A stretch of 64,000 bases of DNA from Gallaecimonas pentaromativorans (GTDB lineage Bacteria; Pseudomonadota; Gammaproteobacteria; Enterobacterales; Gallaecimonadaceae): the NCBI RefSeq assembly GCF_003751625.1, contig NZ_RJUL01000013.1:1-64000 (forward strand), read 5' to 3'. Position 1 is the stretch's first letter, and each line of letters opens with the position of its first letter. Positions 54,541 to 61,609 of the stretch are shown in pieces. Below the pieces are notes generated by a model. That model had not been told where the DNA came from. It worked only from the letters and a program-made list of their open reading frames with translations, and did not search any database. Both the position numbers and the translations under genes were made by a program.

Positions 54541-55011
54541 ATGGTCGACCCCCAGGTTTATGCGCCGGATTATCAGCACCTATCCGACCAAGCGCTCTTC
54601 GTGCAGTGGGAGCGGCGGGCAAGCCTTGGCCATCCCAATCAGGTCAAGGCCCTGGCGAGAGAATTGGACAAGCGCAACATTCCCTGCACCGGCTTTTTTG
54701 CCGGGCGCCGGTATCTGCGCTCCTCGCTAAAACGGGTGCTGTGGACCCTTGGCGGCGGCGCGGCCATCGCGGCTTTGGCTATGCGCGGCCTCAGCCCCGC
54801 CGCCAGCCTGCATCTGGCTGGCTTTTTGGCGCTGATGGCGCTCCTTGTGTTGCTGCTGCTTGGGTTGGTGCATGTCAGCGGCAAGGTGCCTTCCTACCAC
54901 GGCCTGTCTGCCAGCAATGCCAGCGCCCCGGTATTCAGCGCCTTGGTGCAGCTGCTGCTGGGCGGTCTTTTTTGGCTGCTCACGTTCAGTGCCGTAGCGG
55001 CGGCTAGCTAG
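54541..55011 (+). CDS. small membrane protein of unknown function
   Basis: A 156-residue protein with a polar N-terminus (about 65 residues, with Asp/Glu/Lys) followed by three predicted membrane segments (near residues 68-86, 88-113 and 131-152). No family is recognised. It starts 21 nt after the NhaC-type antiporter gene with AAGGAAG upstream, so it is probably co-expressed and may be an accessory subunit of that transporter (inference). Confidence 0.75.
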   Translation: MVDPQVYAPDYQHLSDQALFVQWERRASLGHPNQVKALARELDKRNIPCTGFFAGRRYLRSSLKRVLWTLGGGAAIAALAMRGLSPAASLHLAGFLALMALLVLLLLGLVHVSGKVPSYHGLSASNASAPVFSALVQLLLGGLFWLLTFSAVAAAS

Positions 55012-55077
55012 GGCAGGGCTTTGTCGGGCGGGTTTTGGTACGCTGGCTTCAAGCTTTAGCGGTACAGGAGCAACAAG

Positions 55078-56013
55078 ATGGATTTTAAAGAAAACGGTCT
55101 GGTGGCCGTGATTGGCGCCGGTGTGATTGGTTTGTCTTGGGCGGCGCTGTTTGCCGCGCGTGGCCACAGGGTGCGGCTCTTTGACCCCCGCGCCGATCTC
55201 TACAGCCATATGGCCCGGTATCTGCCGGTGTTTATTCCCCAGGTGCCGGGTATTCATGAAGATCCGGGCATCATCATGGACCGCATCACTGCTACCGGCG
55301 ACCTCAAGGCGGCGGTAGAACATGCCGACTTTATCCAGGAGTCCGGCCCCGAGCAGGCGAGTTTCAAGCAGCACCTTTGGCAGCAGATTGAAGAGGCGGC
55401 CCCCATCGACGCCCTGTTGCTGTCGTCCTCTTCCGGCATCGTTGCCAGCGAGCAGGGGGCACTGATGAAGGCGCCGGAGCGGCTTATCATCGGCCACCCC
55501 TTCAACCCGCCCCATATCCTGCCACTGGTGGAAGTGTGCAGTGACGACCGCACCCCGTCTGTCTATCTGGACCGGGTGATGGGCTTTTATAAAAAGCTCG
55601 GCAAGGTACCGGTGAAGCTCAACAAGGAAGTGCCGGGCTTCGTGGCCAACCGTCTGCAAATGGCCCTGGCCAGCGAAGCCATCCGGCTGGTGGACGCCGG
55701 GGTGGTGAGCGTGCGCGACCTCGATGCCATCGTTACTAACTCCCTCGGCATTCGCTGGGCCTCTATCGGGCCGCTCAAGGCGCTGCACCTGGCCGGCAGC
55801 CAGGGCGGTTTGTCAGGGTTTTTACAGCACATCGGAGTTGGCCTTGCCGACCACATCGGCCAGAAGGCCATGTTCACCCAGGAGCTGGTCAGCCGCATTG
55901 GCGATCAAGCCGAAGCCGCCTATCCCTTTGACGAATTTGACGAATACCGCCGCTGGCGTGACCGGCGCCAAATGGTGATCATCGAGGATCACGAACGCCA
56001 CCCGGAGCGCTGA
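55078..56013 (+). CDS. 3-hydroxyacyl-CoA dehydrogenase-like NAD-dependent enzyme (lambda-crystallin type)
   Basis: A 311-residue soluble dehydrogenase. The N-terminal Rossmann domain has VAVIGAGVIGLSWAALFAARGHRVRLFDP; HADFIQESGPE and IIGHPFNPPHILPLVEV are the 3HCDH signature, and GFVANRLQMALASEAIRLVDAGVVSV begins the C-terminal domain. Length and single 3HCDH_C domain match the lambda-crystallin/L-gulonate 3-dehydrogenase and carnitine-dehydrogenase-like group rather than fatty-acid oxidation complexes. The substrate is not determinable. It is preceded by an AGGAG site. Confidence 0.88.
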   Translation: MDFKENGLVAVIGAGVIGLSWAALFAARGHRVRLFDPRADLYSHMARYLPVFIPQVPGIHEDPGIIMDRITATGDLKAAVEHADFIQESGPEQASFKQHLWQQIEEAAPIDALLLSSSSGIVASEQGALMKAPERLIIGHPFNPPHILPLVEVCSDDRTPSVYLDRVMGFYKKLGKVPVKLNKEVPGFVANRLQMALASEAIRLVDAGVVSVRDLDAIVTNSLGIRWASIGPLKALHLAGSQGGLSGFLQHIGVGLADHIGQKAMFTQELVSRIGDQAEAAYPFDEFDEYRRWRDRRQMVIIEDHERHPER

Positions 56014-56117
56014 ACCGCCAGTTCGGGGTGCCGCCAAGCCAACTGCTGGCCAAGGCCGGGCTGCCCAATAGCCGCTGATATGCGACCATGGAGGCAAAGA
56101 GCTTTCAAGGACTCCCC

Positions 56118-57458
56118 ATGCGACTGGCGCTACTGTTGTGGTTGGTAAGTTTTGGCCTGCTGGCGGCCCCCTGGCAAAGCGATGTGCCCGAGGTCAAAGA
56201 AGCGCAGCTGGCGCCTTGGTATTGGGTAAATCGCCTCAAGGCCCCCGACCAACGGCTAATGACCCCCAAAGAGATAACCGCCTTTAACGCCCGGCAATTT
56301 AAAACCCTGCCCGAGATGGTGGAGCTGGAGACCGTGCCGGCTTTGATGGCGGCGGATGAGGTGAAAGGCCAAATCACCGCGCTTGCCAAGGAGCCGCCCC
56401 GTTTTTACGCCAACGGCCGCGCCCTTGGCCCGGCCGACTGGGCTCGCTATCGCGCCAACCTCAATCTTGGCGCCATCAAGGGGCCGCAGAAGGTGGCCTT
56501 TGCCCTGGTGGTGCGGCGCACCGTACTGCGCACCTATCCCACCTTCGAGCGGGTCTTTAACAAGGGGCTCAACCTCGACCTTGACCGCTTTCAAGAAAGC
56601 GGGCTGTTCCCCGGTGACGCCCTGGCACTGCTGGCCAAAAGCCGCGACGGCCACTGGTACTTTGCCCAGTCTCAAAATTACCGGGCCTGGGTGCCAGCCG
56701 CCGATCTGGCCATTGGCTCGCGCCAGGCGGTGCTGGGTTATGGCAAGGCGACGCCTTTTCTGGTAACCACCGGCAGCCAGGTGGAGACCGTTTTTAACCC
56801 AGAGGAGCCGAGGGTGTCGAAGCTGCGCCTCGACATGGGCCTCAGGCTGCCGCTGGTGCCGAGCACCCACAACCTCTATGGCCAAAACCCCTATGCTGGT
56901 TTTGTGGTGCGGCTGCCGGTCAGAAACGGCGACGGCAGCCTGGATTTCAAGGCGGCCCTTATTCCCCGCAGCCAGGATGTACACCAGGGCTACCTGCCTC
57001 TGACCCAGGCCAATCTGGTGCGCCAGAGCTTTAAGTTCCTCGGTGAGCGCTACGGCTGGGGCCACGACTACCAGGGCCGCGACTGCACCGGTTTTGTGGG
57101 GGAGGTGTATCGCAGCTTCGGGCTGGTGATGCCGCGCAACTCCGGCGAGCAGGGCCATGGCCGCTATGGCCACGACCACCCCTTCGGCAAGGGCCAGGTA
57201 GCGGCCAAGCTCAAGGTGCTGGCAACGGCGCCGGTGGGCAGCCTGATTTACCTGCCCGGCCATGTGGCCATGCTGCTGGGTAAGGTGGACGGCAAGCCCT
57301 GGGTTATTCACGACGTGGCGGGCCTTGCCTACCTTAAGGGTGGCCAGTTCTACCGGGGCACCCTTAATGGCGTGTCGGTTACGCCCCTTGAGCCGCTGCT
57401 GCTTGGCCCCAACACCAGCTACCTGGACGCCACTTACAACATCAAGACCCTACCTTAA
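56118..57458 (+). CDS. exported SH3b1-type NlpC/P60 peptidoglycan endopeptidase
   Basis: A 446-residue exported cysteine peptidase of family C40. After the signal peptide (MRLALLLWLVSFGLLAA) come a helical domain (residues 25-120), SH3-like modules (about 125-280), and the NlpC/P60 domain: RYGWGHDYQGRDCTGFVGEVYRSF with catalytic C323, and LPGHVAMLLGKV with H382. It cleaves peptide stems of murein, probably D-Glu-gamma-meso-DAP bonds as in YkfC-like enzymes. The ATG at 56118 has AAGGA 7 nt upstream. Confidence 0.88.
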   Translation: MRLALLLWLVSFGLLAAPWQSDVPEVKEAQLAPWYWVNRLKAPDQRLMTPKEITAFNARQFKTLPEMVELETVPALMAADEVKGQITALAKEPPRFYANGRALGPADWARYRANLNLGAIKGPQKVAFALVVRRTVLRTYPTFERVFNKGLNLDLDRFQESGLFPGDALALLAKSRDGHWYFAQSQNYRAWVPAADLAIGSRQAVLGYGKATPFLVTTGSQVETVFNPEEPRVSKLRLDMGLRLPLVPSTHNLYGQNPYAGFVVRLPVRNGDGSLDFKAALIPRSQDVHQGYLPLTQANLVRQSFKFLGERYGWGHDYQGRDCTGFVGEVYRSFGLVMPRNSGEQGHGRYGHDHPFGKGQVAAKLKVLATAPVGSLIYLPGHVAMLLGKVDGKPWVIHDVAGLAYLKGGQFYRGTLNGVSVTPLEPLLLGPNTSYLDATYNIKTLP

Positions 57459-57459
57459 G

Positions 57460-57477
57460 CTGTCACCGTATTGTCAA
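57460..57477 (+). promoter_or_regulatory. Pho-box-like repeat upstream of the alkaline phosphatases
   Basis: CTGTCAC-CGTA-TTGTCAA closely matches the E. coli phoA Pho box layout (7-nt repeats, 4-nt gap). It lies 170 nt before the phosphatase start and overlaps the upstream gene's terminator; no -10 follows at the usual 10 nt. It may be a distal PhoB site or chance. Confidence 0.4.
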
Positions 57478-57512
57478 AAAGCCCGGCGCGCCACGGCGGC
57501 CGGGCTTTGTGT
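57477..57512 (+). terminator. terminator after the NlpC/P60 gene
   Basis: AAAGCCCGGC (57478-57487) pairs with GCCGGGCTTT (57499-57508), loop 11 nt. Confidence 0.8.
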
Positions 57513-57549
57513 TCTTACATGTTTAAACTCTGATAAATCATTTAACGAT

Positions 57550-57565
57550 ACGGAAACGTTTTCGT
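57550..57565. promoter_or_regulatory. PurR/LacI-family-like operator upstream of the phosphatase operon
   Basis: ACGGAAACGTTTTCGT differs at one position from the E. coli PurR operator consensus ACGCAAACGTTTTCGT, and its central CGAAAACG/CGTTTTCG symmetry is typical of LacI-family sites. It lies 83 nt before the first alkaline phosphatase start, where a repressor could act. Confidence 0.5.
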
Positions 57566-57647
57566 CACGTTGCTCGCGCACAATCCGCCGCACATCGGCC
57601 CCTTCACGCCGATGACCCAACCAGGAAAGCTAAACGCGAGGATTGGC

Positions 57648-59171
57648 ATGAAAAAGATTCCACAAGTGATGTCCGCGCTGGGCGCTGCCGTCGCCACCGC
57701 CCTGGTGGCCATGGCTGCCGATGCGGCGGTGCTGCCCACCACCCAAACCGACAGCAGCTGGTACCAGGACGGCGCCGCTGCCGTGGCTGCCAAAGTGGCC
57801 CAGGCCCGCAACACCGGCACGGCCAAGAACATCATTTTCTTTGTTGGCGATGGCATGGGGGTTTCAACCCTGACCGCCGCCCGCATCTACCAGGGCCAGC
57901 AGGCAGGCAACAGCGGCGAAGAAAACCGCCTGAGCTTTGAGACCTTCCCTTACAGCGCCCTGTCCAAAACCTATTCGGTAAACCAGCAGACCCCGGACTC
58001 CGCCCCGACCATGACCGCCATGATAACCGGCGTCAAAACCGAAGACGGCATGCTGTCGGTATCGGCCGACTCCATCCGTGGCAACTGCTTGTCCAGCCAG
58101 GGTAACGAGCTGAAAACCGCCCTGGAGCTGGCCGAAGATCGGGGTAAATCCACCGGGATTGTCAGCACCGCCCGCATCACCCACGCCACCCCGGCCGCCA
58201 CTTACGCTCACACCCCCGAGCGTGACTGGGAAGCCGACAGCAACCTGACCGCCGAAGCGGTCGCCAATGGCTGCCACGACATCGCCTACCAACTGGTGAT
58301 GGATGCACCGGGCGACGGCCTGGAAGTGGCACTGGGTGGCGGGCGCAGCTACTTCCTGCCCAATACCGTGACCGACGGCGAAGGCGCCAAGGGCCGCCGC
58401 AAGGACGGTAACGACCTGACCGCCAAATGGAGTGAGCAGTTCACCAACGCGGCTTACGTGTGGAACCAAGCACAGTTCGACGCCATCGATGTGACCAAAA
58501 CCGACCACCTGCTGGGCCTCTTTGAAGCCTCCCACATGCAGTACGAGGCAGACCGAGCCGACGATACCGCCGGCGAGCCGTCTCTGGCCGAGATGACCAG
58601 CAAGGCCATCGACATGCTGGCCAAGAACGACAAAGGCTACTTCCTGATGGTGGAAGGGGGCCGTATCGACCACGCCCACCACGCCGGTAACGCCGCCCGC
58701 GCCCTGGCCGACACCGTGGCGCTGTCTGACGCAGTAAAAGCGGCCCTGGGTAAGGTGGACCTCGAAGACACCCTGATCATCGTTTCTGCCGACCACAGCC
58801 ATACCTTCACCATCGCCGGTTACCCGGCCCGTGGTAACCCCATCCTTGGCCTAGTGCACGAGCCCAACGACGAAGCCATCGCCGTTAACGCCGCCACCGC
58901 CGACGACGGCCTGCCATACACCACCCTGGGCTATGCCAACGGCCCCGGCGCCAAGCAAGGCGCCCGTAGCGACTTGTCCGGTATCGACACCACCGACGTG
59001 GACTTCCTGCAACAGGCCCAGGTGCCCATGGGCAGCGAGACCCACGCCGCCGAAGACGTGGCCATCTACGCCACCGGCCCCGGCGCCTACCTGTTCCAGG
59101 GCAATGTGGAGCAGAACGTTATTTTCCACGTCATGAACCAGGCCGGCGCCCTGGGCGGCAGCAAGTACTGA
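57648..59171 (+). CDS. periplasmic/secreted alkaline phosphatase (PhoA family)
   Basis: A 507-residue exported metallo-phosphomonoesterase. After the signal peptide (to about residue 27) come NIIFFVGDGMGVSTLTAARI (D68 binds metal), PDSAPTMTAMITGVKT (nucleophile S118), ITHATPAATYAH, EGGRIDHAHHAGNAARAL, ADHSHTFT and GSETHAAEDVAIYA (metal His). All key metal ligands are visible. Followed after 16 nt by a close paralogue in the same direction. ATG at 57648 with GAGG. Confidence 0.94.
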   Translation: MKKIPQVMSALGAAVATALVAMAADAAVLPTTQTDSSWYQDGAAAVAAKVAQARNTGTAKNIIFFVGDGMGVSTLTAARIYQGQQAGNSGEENRLSFETFPYSALSKTYSVNQQTPDSAPTMTAMITGVKTEDGMLSVSADSIRGNCLSSQGNELKTALELAEDRGKSTGIVSTARITHATPAATYAHTPERDWEADSNLTAEAVANGCHDIAYQLVMDAPGDGLEVALGGGRSYFLPNTVTDGEGAKGRRKDGNDLTAKWSEQFTNAAYVWNQAQFDAIDVTKTDHLLGLFEASHMQYEADRADDTAGEPSLAEMTSKAIDMLAKNDKGYFLMVEGGRIDHAHHAGNAARALADTVALSDAVKAALGKVDLEDTLIIVSADHSHTFTIAGYPARGNPILGLVHEPNDEAIAVNAATADDGLPYTTLGYANGPGAKQGARSDLSGIDTTDVDFLQQAQVPMGSETHAAEDVAIYATGPGAYLFQGNVEQNVIFHVMNQAGALGGSKY

Positions 59172-59187
59172 TAAAGGGATGATTACC

Positions 59188-60804
59188 ATGGAAATGAAAA
59201 AACTCGCTCTGGTGATGGCCACCATCGCCGCCCTGGGCCTAGCCGGCTGCAATGACGGTGACGACGGCGTTGCCGGTACCCCCGGCGCCGACGGCGCCAA
59301 TGGCAACAACGGTACCGACGGCCGCGACTTTACCGCCGTCAACCAGTGGTACCTGGCTGGCCAGTCCACCGTGGCCAAGGCCGCTGAGTCCACCATCAGC
59401 GACCCGGCCGGCAAAGCCAAGAACGTGATTTTGTTTGTCGGTGACGGCATGGGGGTTTCCACCCTCACCGCCGCCCGTATCTTCGAAGGCCAGCAGCAGG
59501 GTAAAAGCGGCGAAGAAAACCGCCTGAGCTTCGAGACCTTCCCCTACTCGGGCCTGGTGAAAACCTACTCTTCCAACCAGCAGACCCCGGACTCCGCGCC
59601 CACCATGAGCGCCATCGTCACCGGTGCCAAAACCAAGGACGGCATGTTGTCCATCACCGACGATGCGGTACGTGGCGACTGCGCCTCCGGCCAGGGCCAT
59701 GAAATGGTCAGCGCCCTGGCGCTGGCGGAAATGGCCGGCATGAGCACCGGCGTGGTGTCCACCGCCCGCCTCACCCACGCCACCCCGGCCGCCACCTACG
59801 CCCATAGCGTGGAGCGTAACTGGGAAGCCGACAGCAACATGCCAGCCGCCGCCATCACCGCCGGCTGCACCGACATCGCCTCCCAGCTTATCGACTTCCC
59901 CTACGGCGACGGTATCGAAGTCGCCCTGGGCGGCGGCCGTACCTACTTCATGCCCAACACCGAGAACGACCCGGAATACGGCAGCGCTGGCCGCCGCAAC
60001 GATGGCCGCGATCTCACCAGCGAGTGGACCAGCAAACACGCTGGCAGCAGCTATGTGTGGAACCTCGACCAGTTCATGAGCGTGGACTTGGCCACCACCA
60101 AGCACCTGCTGGGCCTGTTTGAAAACTCCCACATGCAGTACGAAGCGGACCGCAGCGACGACAGCGCTGGCGAGCCGTCCCTGGCGCAGATGACCAGCCG
60201 CGCCCTGGACATGCTCAAGCAGAACGACAAAGGCTACTTCCTGATGGTGGAAGGGGGCCGTATCGACCACGCCCACCACGCCGGTAATGCCGCCCGCGCT
60301 CTGGAAGACACCGTTGCCTTGTCCGAGGCGGTGCGGGTTGCCATGGAAAAGGCCGGCCCCGACACCCTTATTCTGGTGACAGCCGACCACAGCCACGTGT
60401 TCACAATCGCCGGTTACCCGGTGCGGGGTAACCCCATCCTCGGCCTGGTACGCAGCGTTGATGAAAACGGCGAAGCGGCCAAAACCCTGAGCGTGGATGC
60501 CAACGGCATGCCTTACACCACCTTGGGTTATGCCAATGGCCCCGGTTTTGGCTTTGGCAGCAGCCCGGTGAACATGGCCAGCGCCCGCCCGGATCTGAAC
60601 CTCTACGACGTCACCGATGTGGACTACCGCCAAGAGGCCACCGTGCCCCTGGGCAGCGAAACCCATGCCGGTGAAGACGTTGCGGTATACGCCATGGGCC
60701 CCGGTGCCCAGTTGGTAACCGGCTCGGTCGAGCAGAACATGCTGTTCCACGTGATGAACTACGCCGCCGACCTGGAAGCGCGCGCCGAAGCCAACCAGCC
60801 CTAA
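59188..60804 (+). CDS. lipoprotein alkaline phosphatase with collagen-like linker
   Basis: A 538-residue paralogue of the upstream phosphatase, with the same motifs (VGDGMGVSTLTAARI, DSAPTMSAIVTGAKT, LTHATPAATYAH, EGGRIDHAHHAGNAARAL, ADHSHVFT, GSETHAGEDVAVYA). The signal peptide is a lipobox (LAGC, C21), so it is membrane-anchored rather than free. It is followed by eight Gly-X-Y triplets (about residues 25-48), a collagen-like linker that spaces the enzyme from the membrane. The start is the ATG with AAAGGG 9 nt upstream; ATGs at 59179 and 59194 are alternatives. Similarity in this order suggests a tandem duplication followed by change of anchoring. Confidence 0.93.
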   Translation: MEMKKLALVMATIAALGLAGCNDGDDGVAGTPGADGANGNNGTDGRDFTAVNQWYLAGQSTVAKAAESTISDPAGKAKNVILFVGDGMGVSTLTAARIFEGQQQGKSGEENRLSFETFPYSGLVKTYSSNQQTPDSAPTMSAIVTGAKTKDGMLSITDDAVRGDCASGQGHEMVSALALAEMAGMSTGVVSTARLTHATPAATYAHSVERNWEADSNMPAAAITAGCTDIASQLIDFPYGDGIEVALGGGRTYFMPNTENDPEYGSAGRRNDGRDLTSEWTSKHAGSSYVWNLDQFMSVDLATTKHLLGLFENSHMQYEADRSDDSAGEPSLAQMTSRALDMLKQNDKGYFLMVEGGRIDHAHHAGNAARALEDTVALSEAVRVAMEKAGPDTLILVTADHSHVFTIAGYPVRGNPILGLVRSVDENGEAAKTLSVDANGMPYTTLGYANGPGFGFGSSPVNMASARPDLNLYDVTDVDYRQEATVPLGSETHAGEDVAVYAMGPGAQLVTGSVEQNMLFHVMNYAADLEARAEANQP

Positions 60805-60817
60805 GCCGGGCCTGTGA

Positions 60818-60845
60818 AGGGCCGGGCACTGCCCGGCCTTCTTTG
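60818..60845 (+). terminator. hairpin after the second phosphatase gene
   Basis: GGCCGGGC-ACT-GCCCGGCC followed by TTCTTTG. The T tract is interrupted, so it may be a partial terminator; the next gene starts 18 nt later. Confidence 0.6.
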
Positions 60846-60863
60846 GCGAAAAGGAGTAACCCG

Positions 60864-61583
60864 ATGTTTTATAAAGCCTTGATGTTATTGGCGCTGGGGA
60901 GCCTCAGCGCCCATGGCGCCAGTGTGTGCCCGGCCACCGCGCCAGCGGGTGCCTGGGGCCTTGAGTACCAGGTCAGCGCCAGCCAGAGCGGCGCCGAGCC
61001 TCGCCAGGTGCAGCTATTGCGCCGTGGCGCCCAGACCGCCCTTTACAGCCCTGAGCACCAGATGGCCGAATGGTGGCACTTTGAAGACCCAAAGCGCCCC
61101 GGCTTCAGCCGGGTGTTTGACCAGCAGCAGCGCCGCATCGACTACTACATGGGCGATCTGCGCGCCCTTGGCGTACAGGCCCAGCAAGAAGAGGTAGAAA
61201 GCTTTGCTGCCCGCCACCTGCTTGGCCAGCTCACCAAGCAAGGCAGCAGCCCTTGCGAGCATGCCGAGCGCTACCAGGGTGAGATAAACGGCGTTAGTTA
61301 CGATCTGCTGTGGAGCCCGGTATTGGCTGCGCCCTTGGCCATCGTTACCCGTAAGGGTGAGGTGGAGCGGCGCTGGCAGGCTGACAAACTGCTGGGCAAG
61401 GACGCGGTCAACGCCCGCTTTGCCACCTGGCAGCGTTATCGCGAGACCGACTTTGCCGACATCGGCGACATGGAAAACGACCCCTTCCTGGCCAAGATGA
61501 TCAATCAGGGCTTTATCGAACACCGCGAACACGCCGTGTATAACGACCAGGGCCAGCCCCTGGCCACCGGCCACAGCCATTAA
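60864..61583 (+). CDS. exported protein of unknown function in the phosphatase operon
   Basis: A 239-residue protein with a signal peptide (MFYKALMLLALGSLSAHGA), not matched to a family by me. The mature part has two Cys (SVCPATAP at the N-terminus and SSPCEHAERY near the middle) that could pair in the periplasm, Trp/His-rich segments (WWHFEDPKRPGFSRVFDQQQRRIDYYMGDL) and a C-terminal GHSH. AAGGAG precedes the ATG. Position after two alkaline phosphatases suggests a shared role or regulation, but the intervening hairpin may separate its expression. Confidence 0.8.
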   Translation: MFYKALMLLALGSLSAHGASVCPATAPAGAWGLEYQVSASQSGAEPRQVQLLRRGAQTALYSPEHQMAEWWHFEDPKRPGFSRVFDQQQRRIDYYMGDLRALGVQAQQEEVESFAARHLLGQLTKQGSSPCEHAERYQGEINGVSYDLLWSPVLAAPLAIVTRKGEVERRWQADKLLGKDAVNARFATWQRYRETDFADIGDMENDPFLAKMINQGFIEHREHAVYNDQGQPLATGHSH

Positions 61584-61609
61584 AAAAGGCGCCGTAAGGC
61601 GCCTTTTTC
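61582..61609. terminator. bidirectional terminator between convergent genes
   Basis: GGCGCC-GTAA-GGCGCC flanked by A6 and T5; it serves both the unknown exported gene and the TonB receptor gene. Confidence 0.9.

Noticed and set aside
59239-60750. 503-codon minus-strand frame opposite the second alkaline phosphatase
   Set aside because: Complement shadow of a GC-rich conserved enzyme; a similar shadow frame exists opposite the first paralogue.
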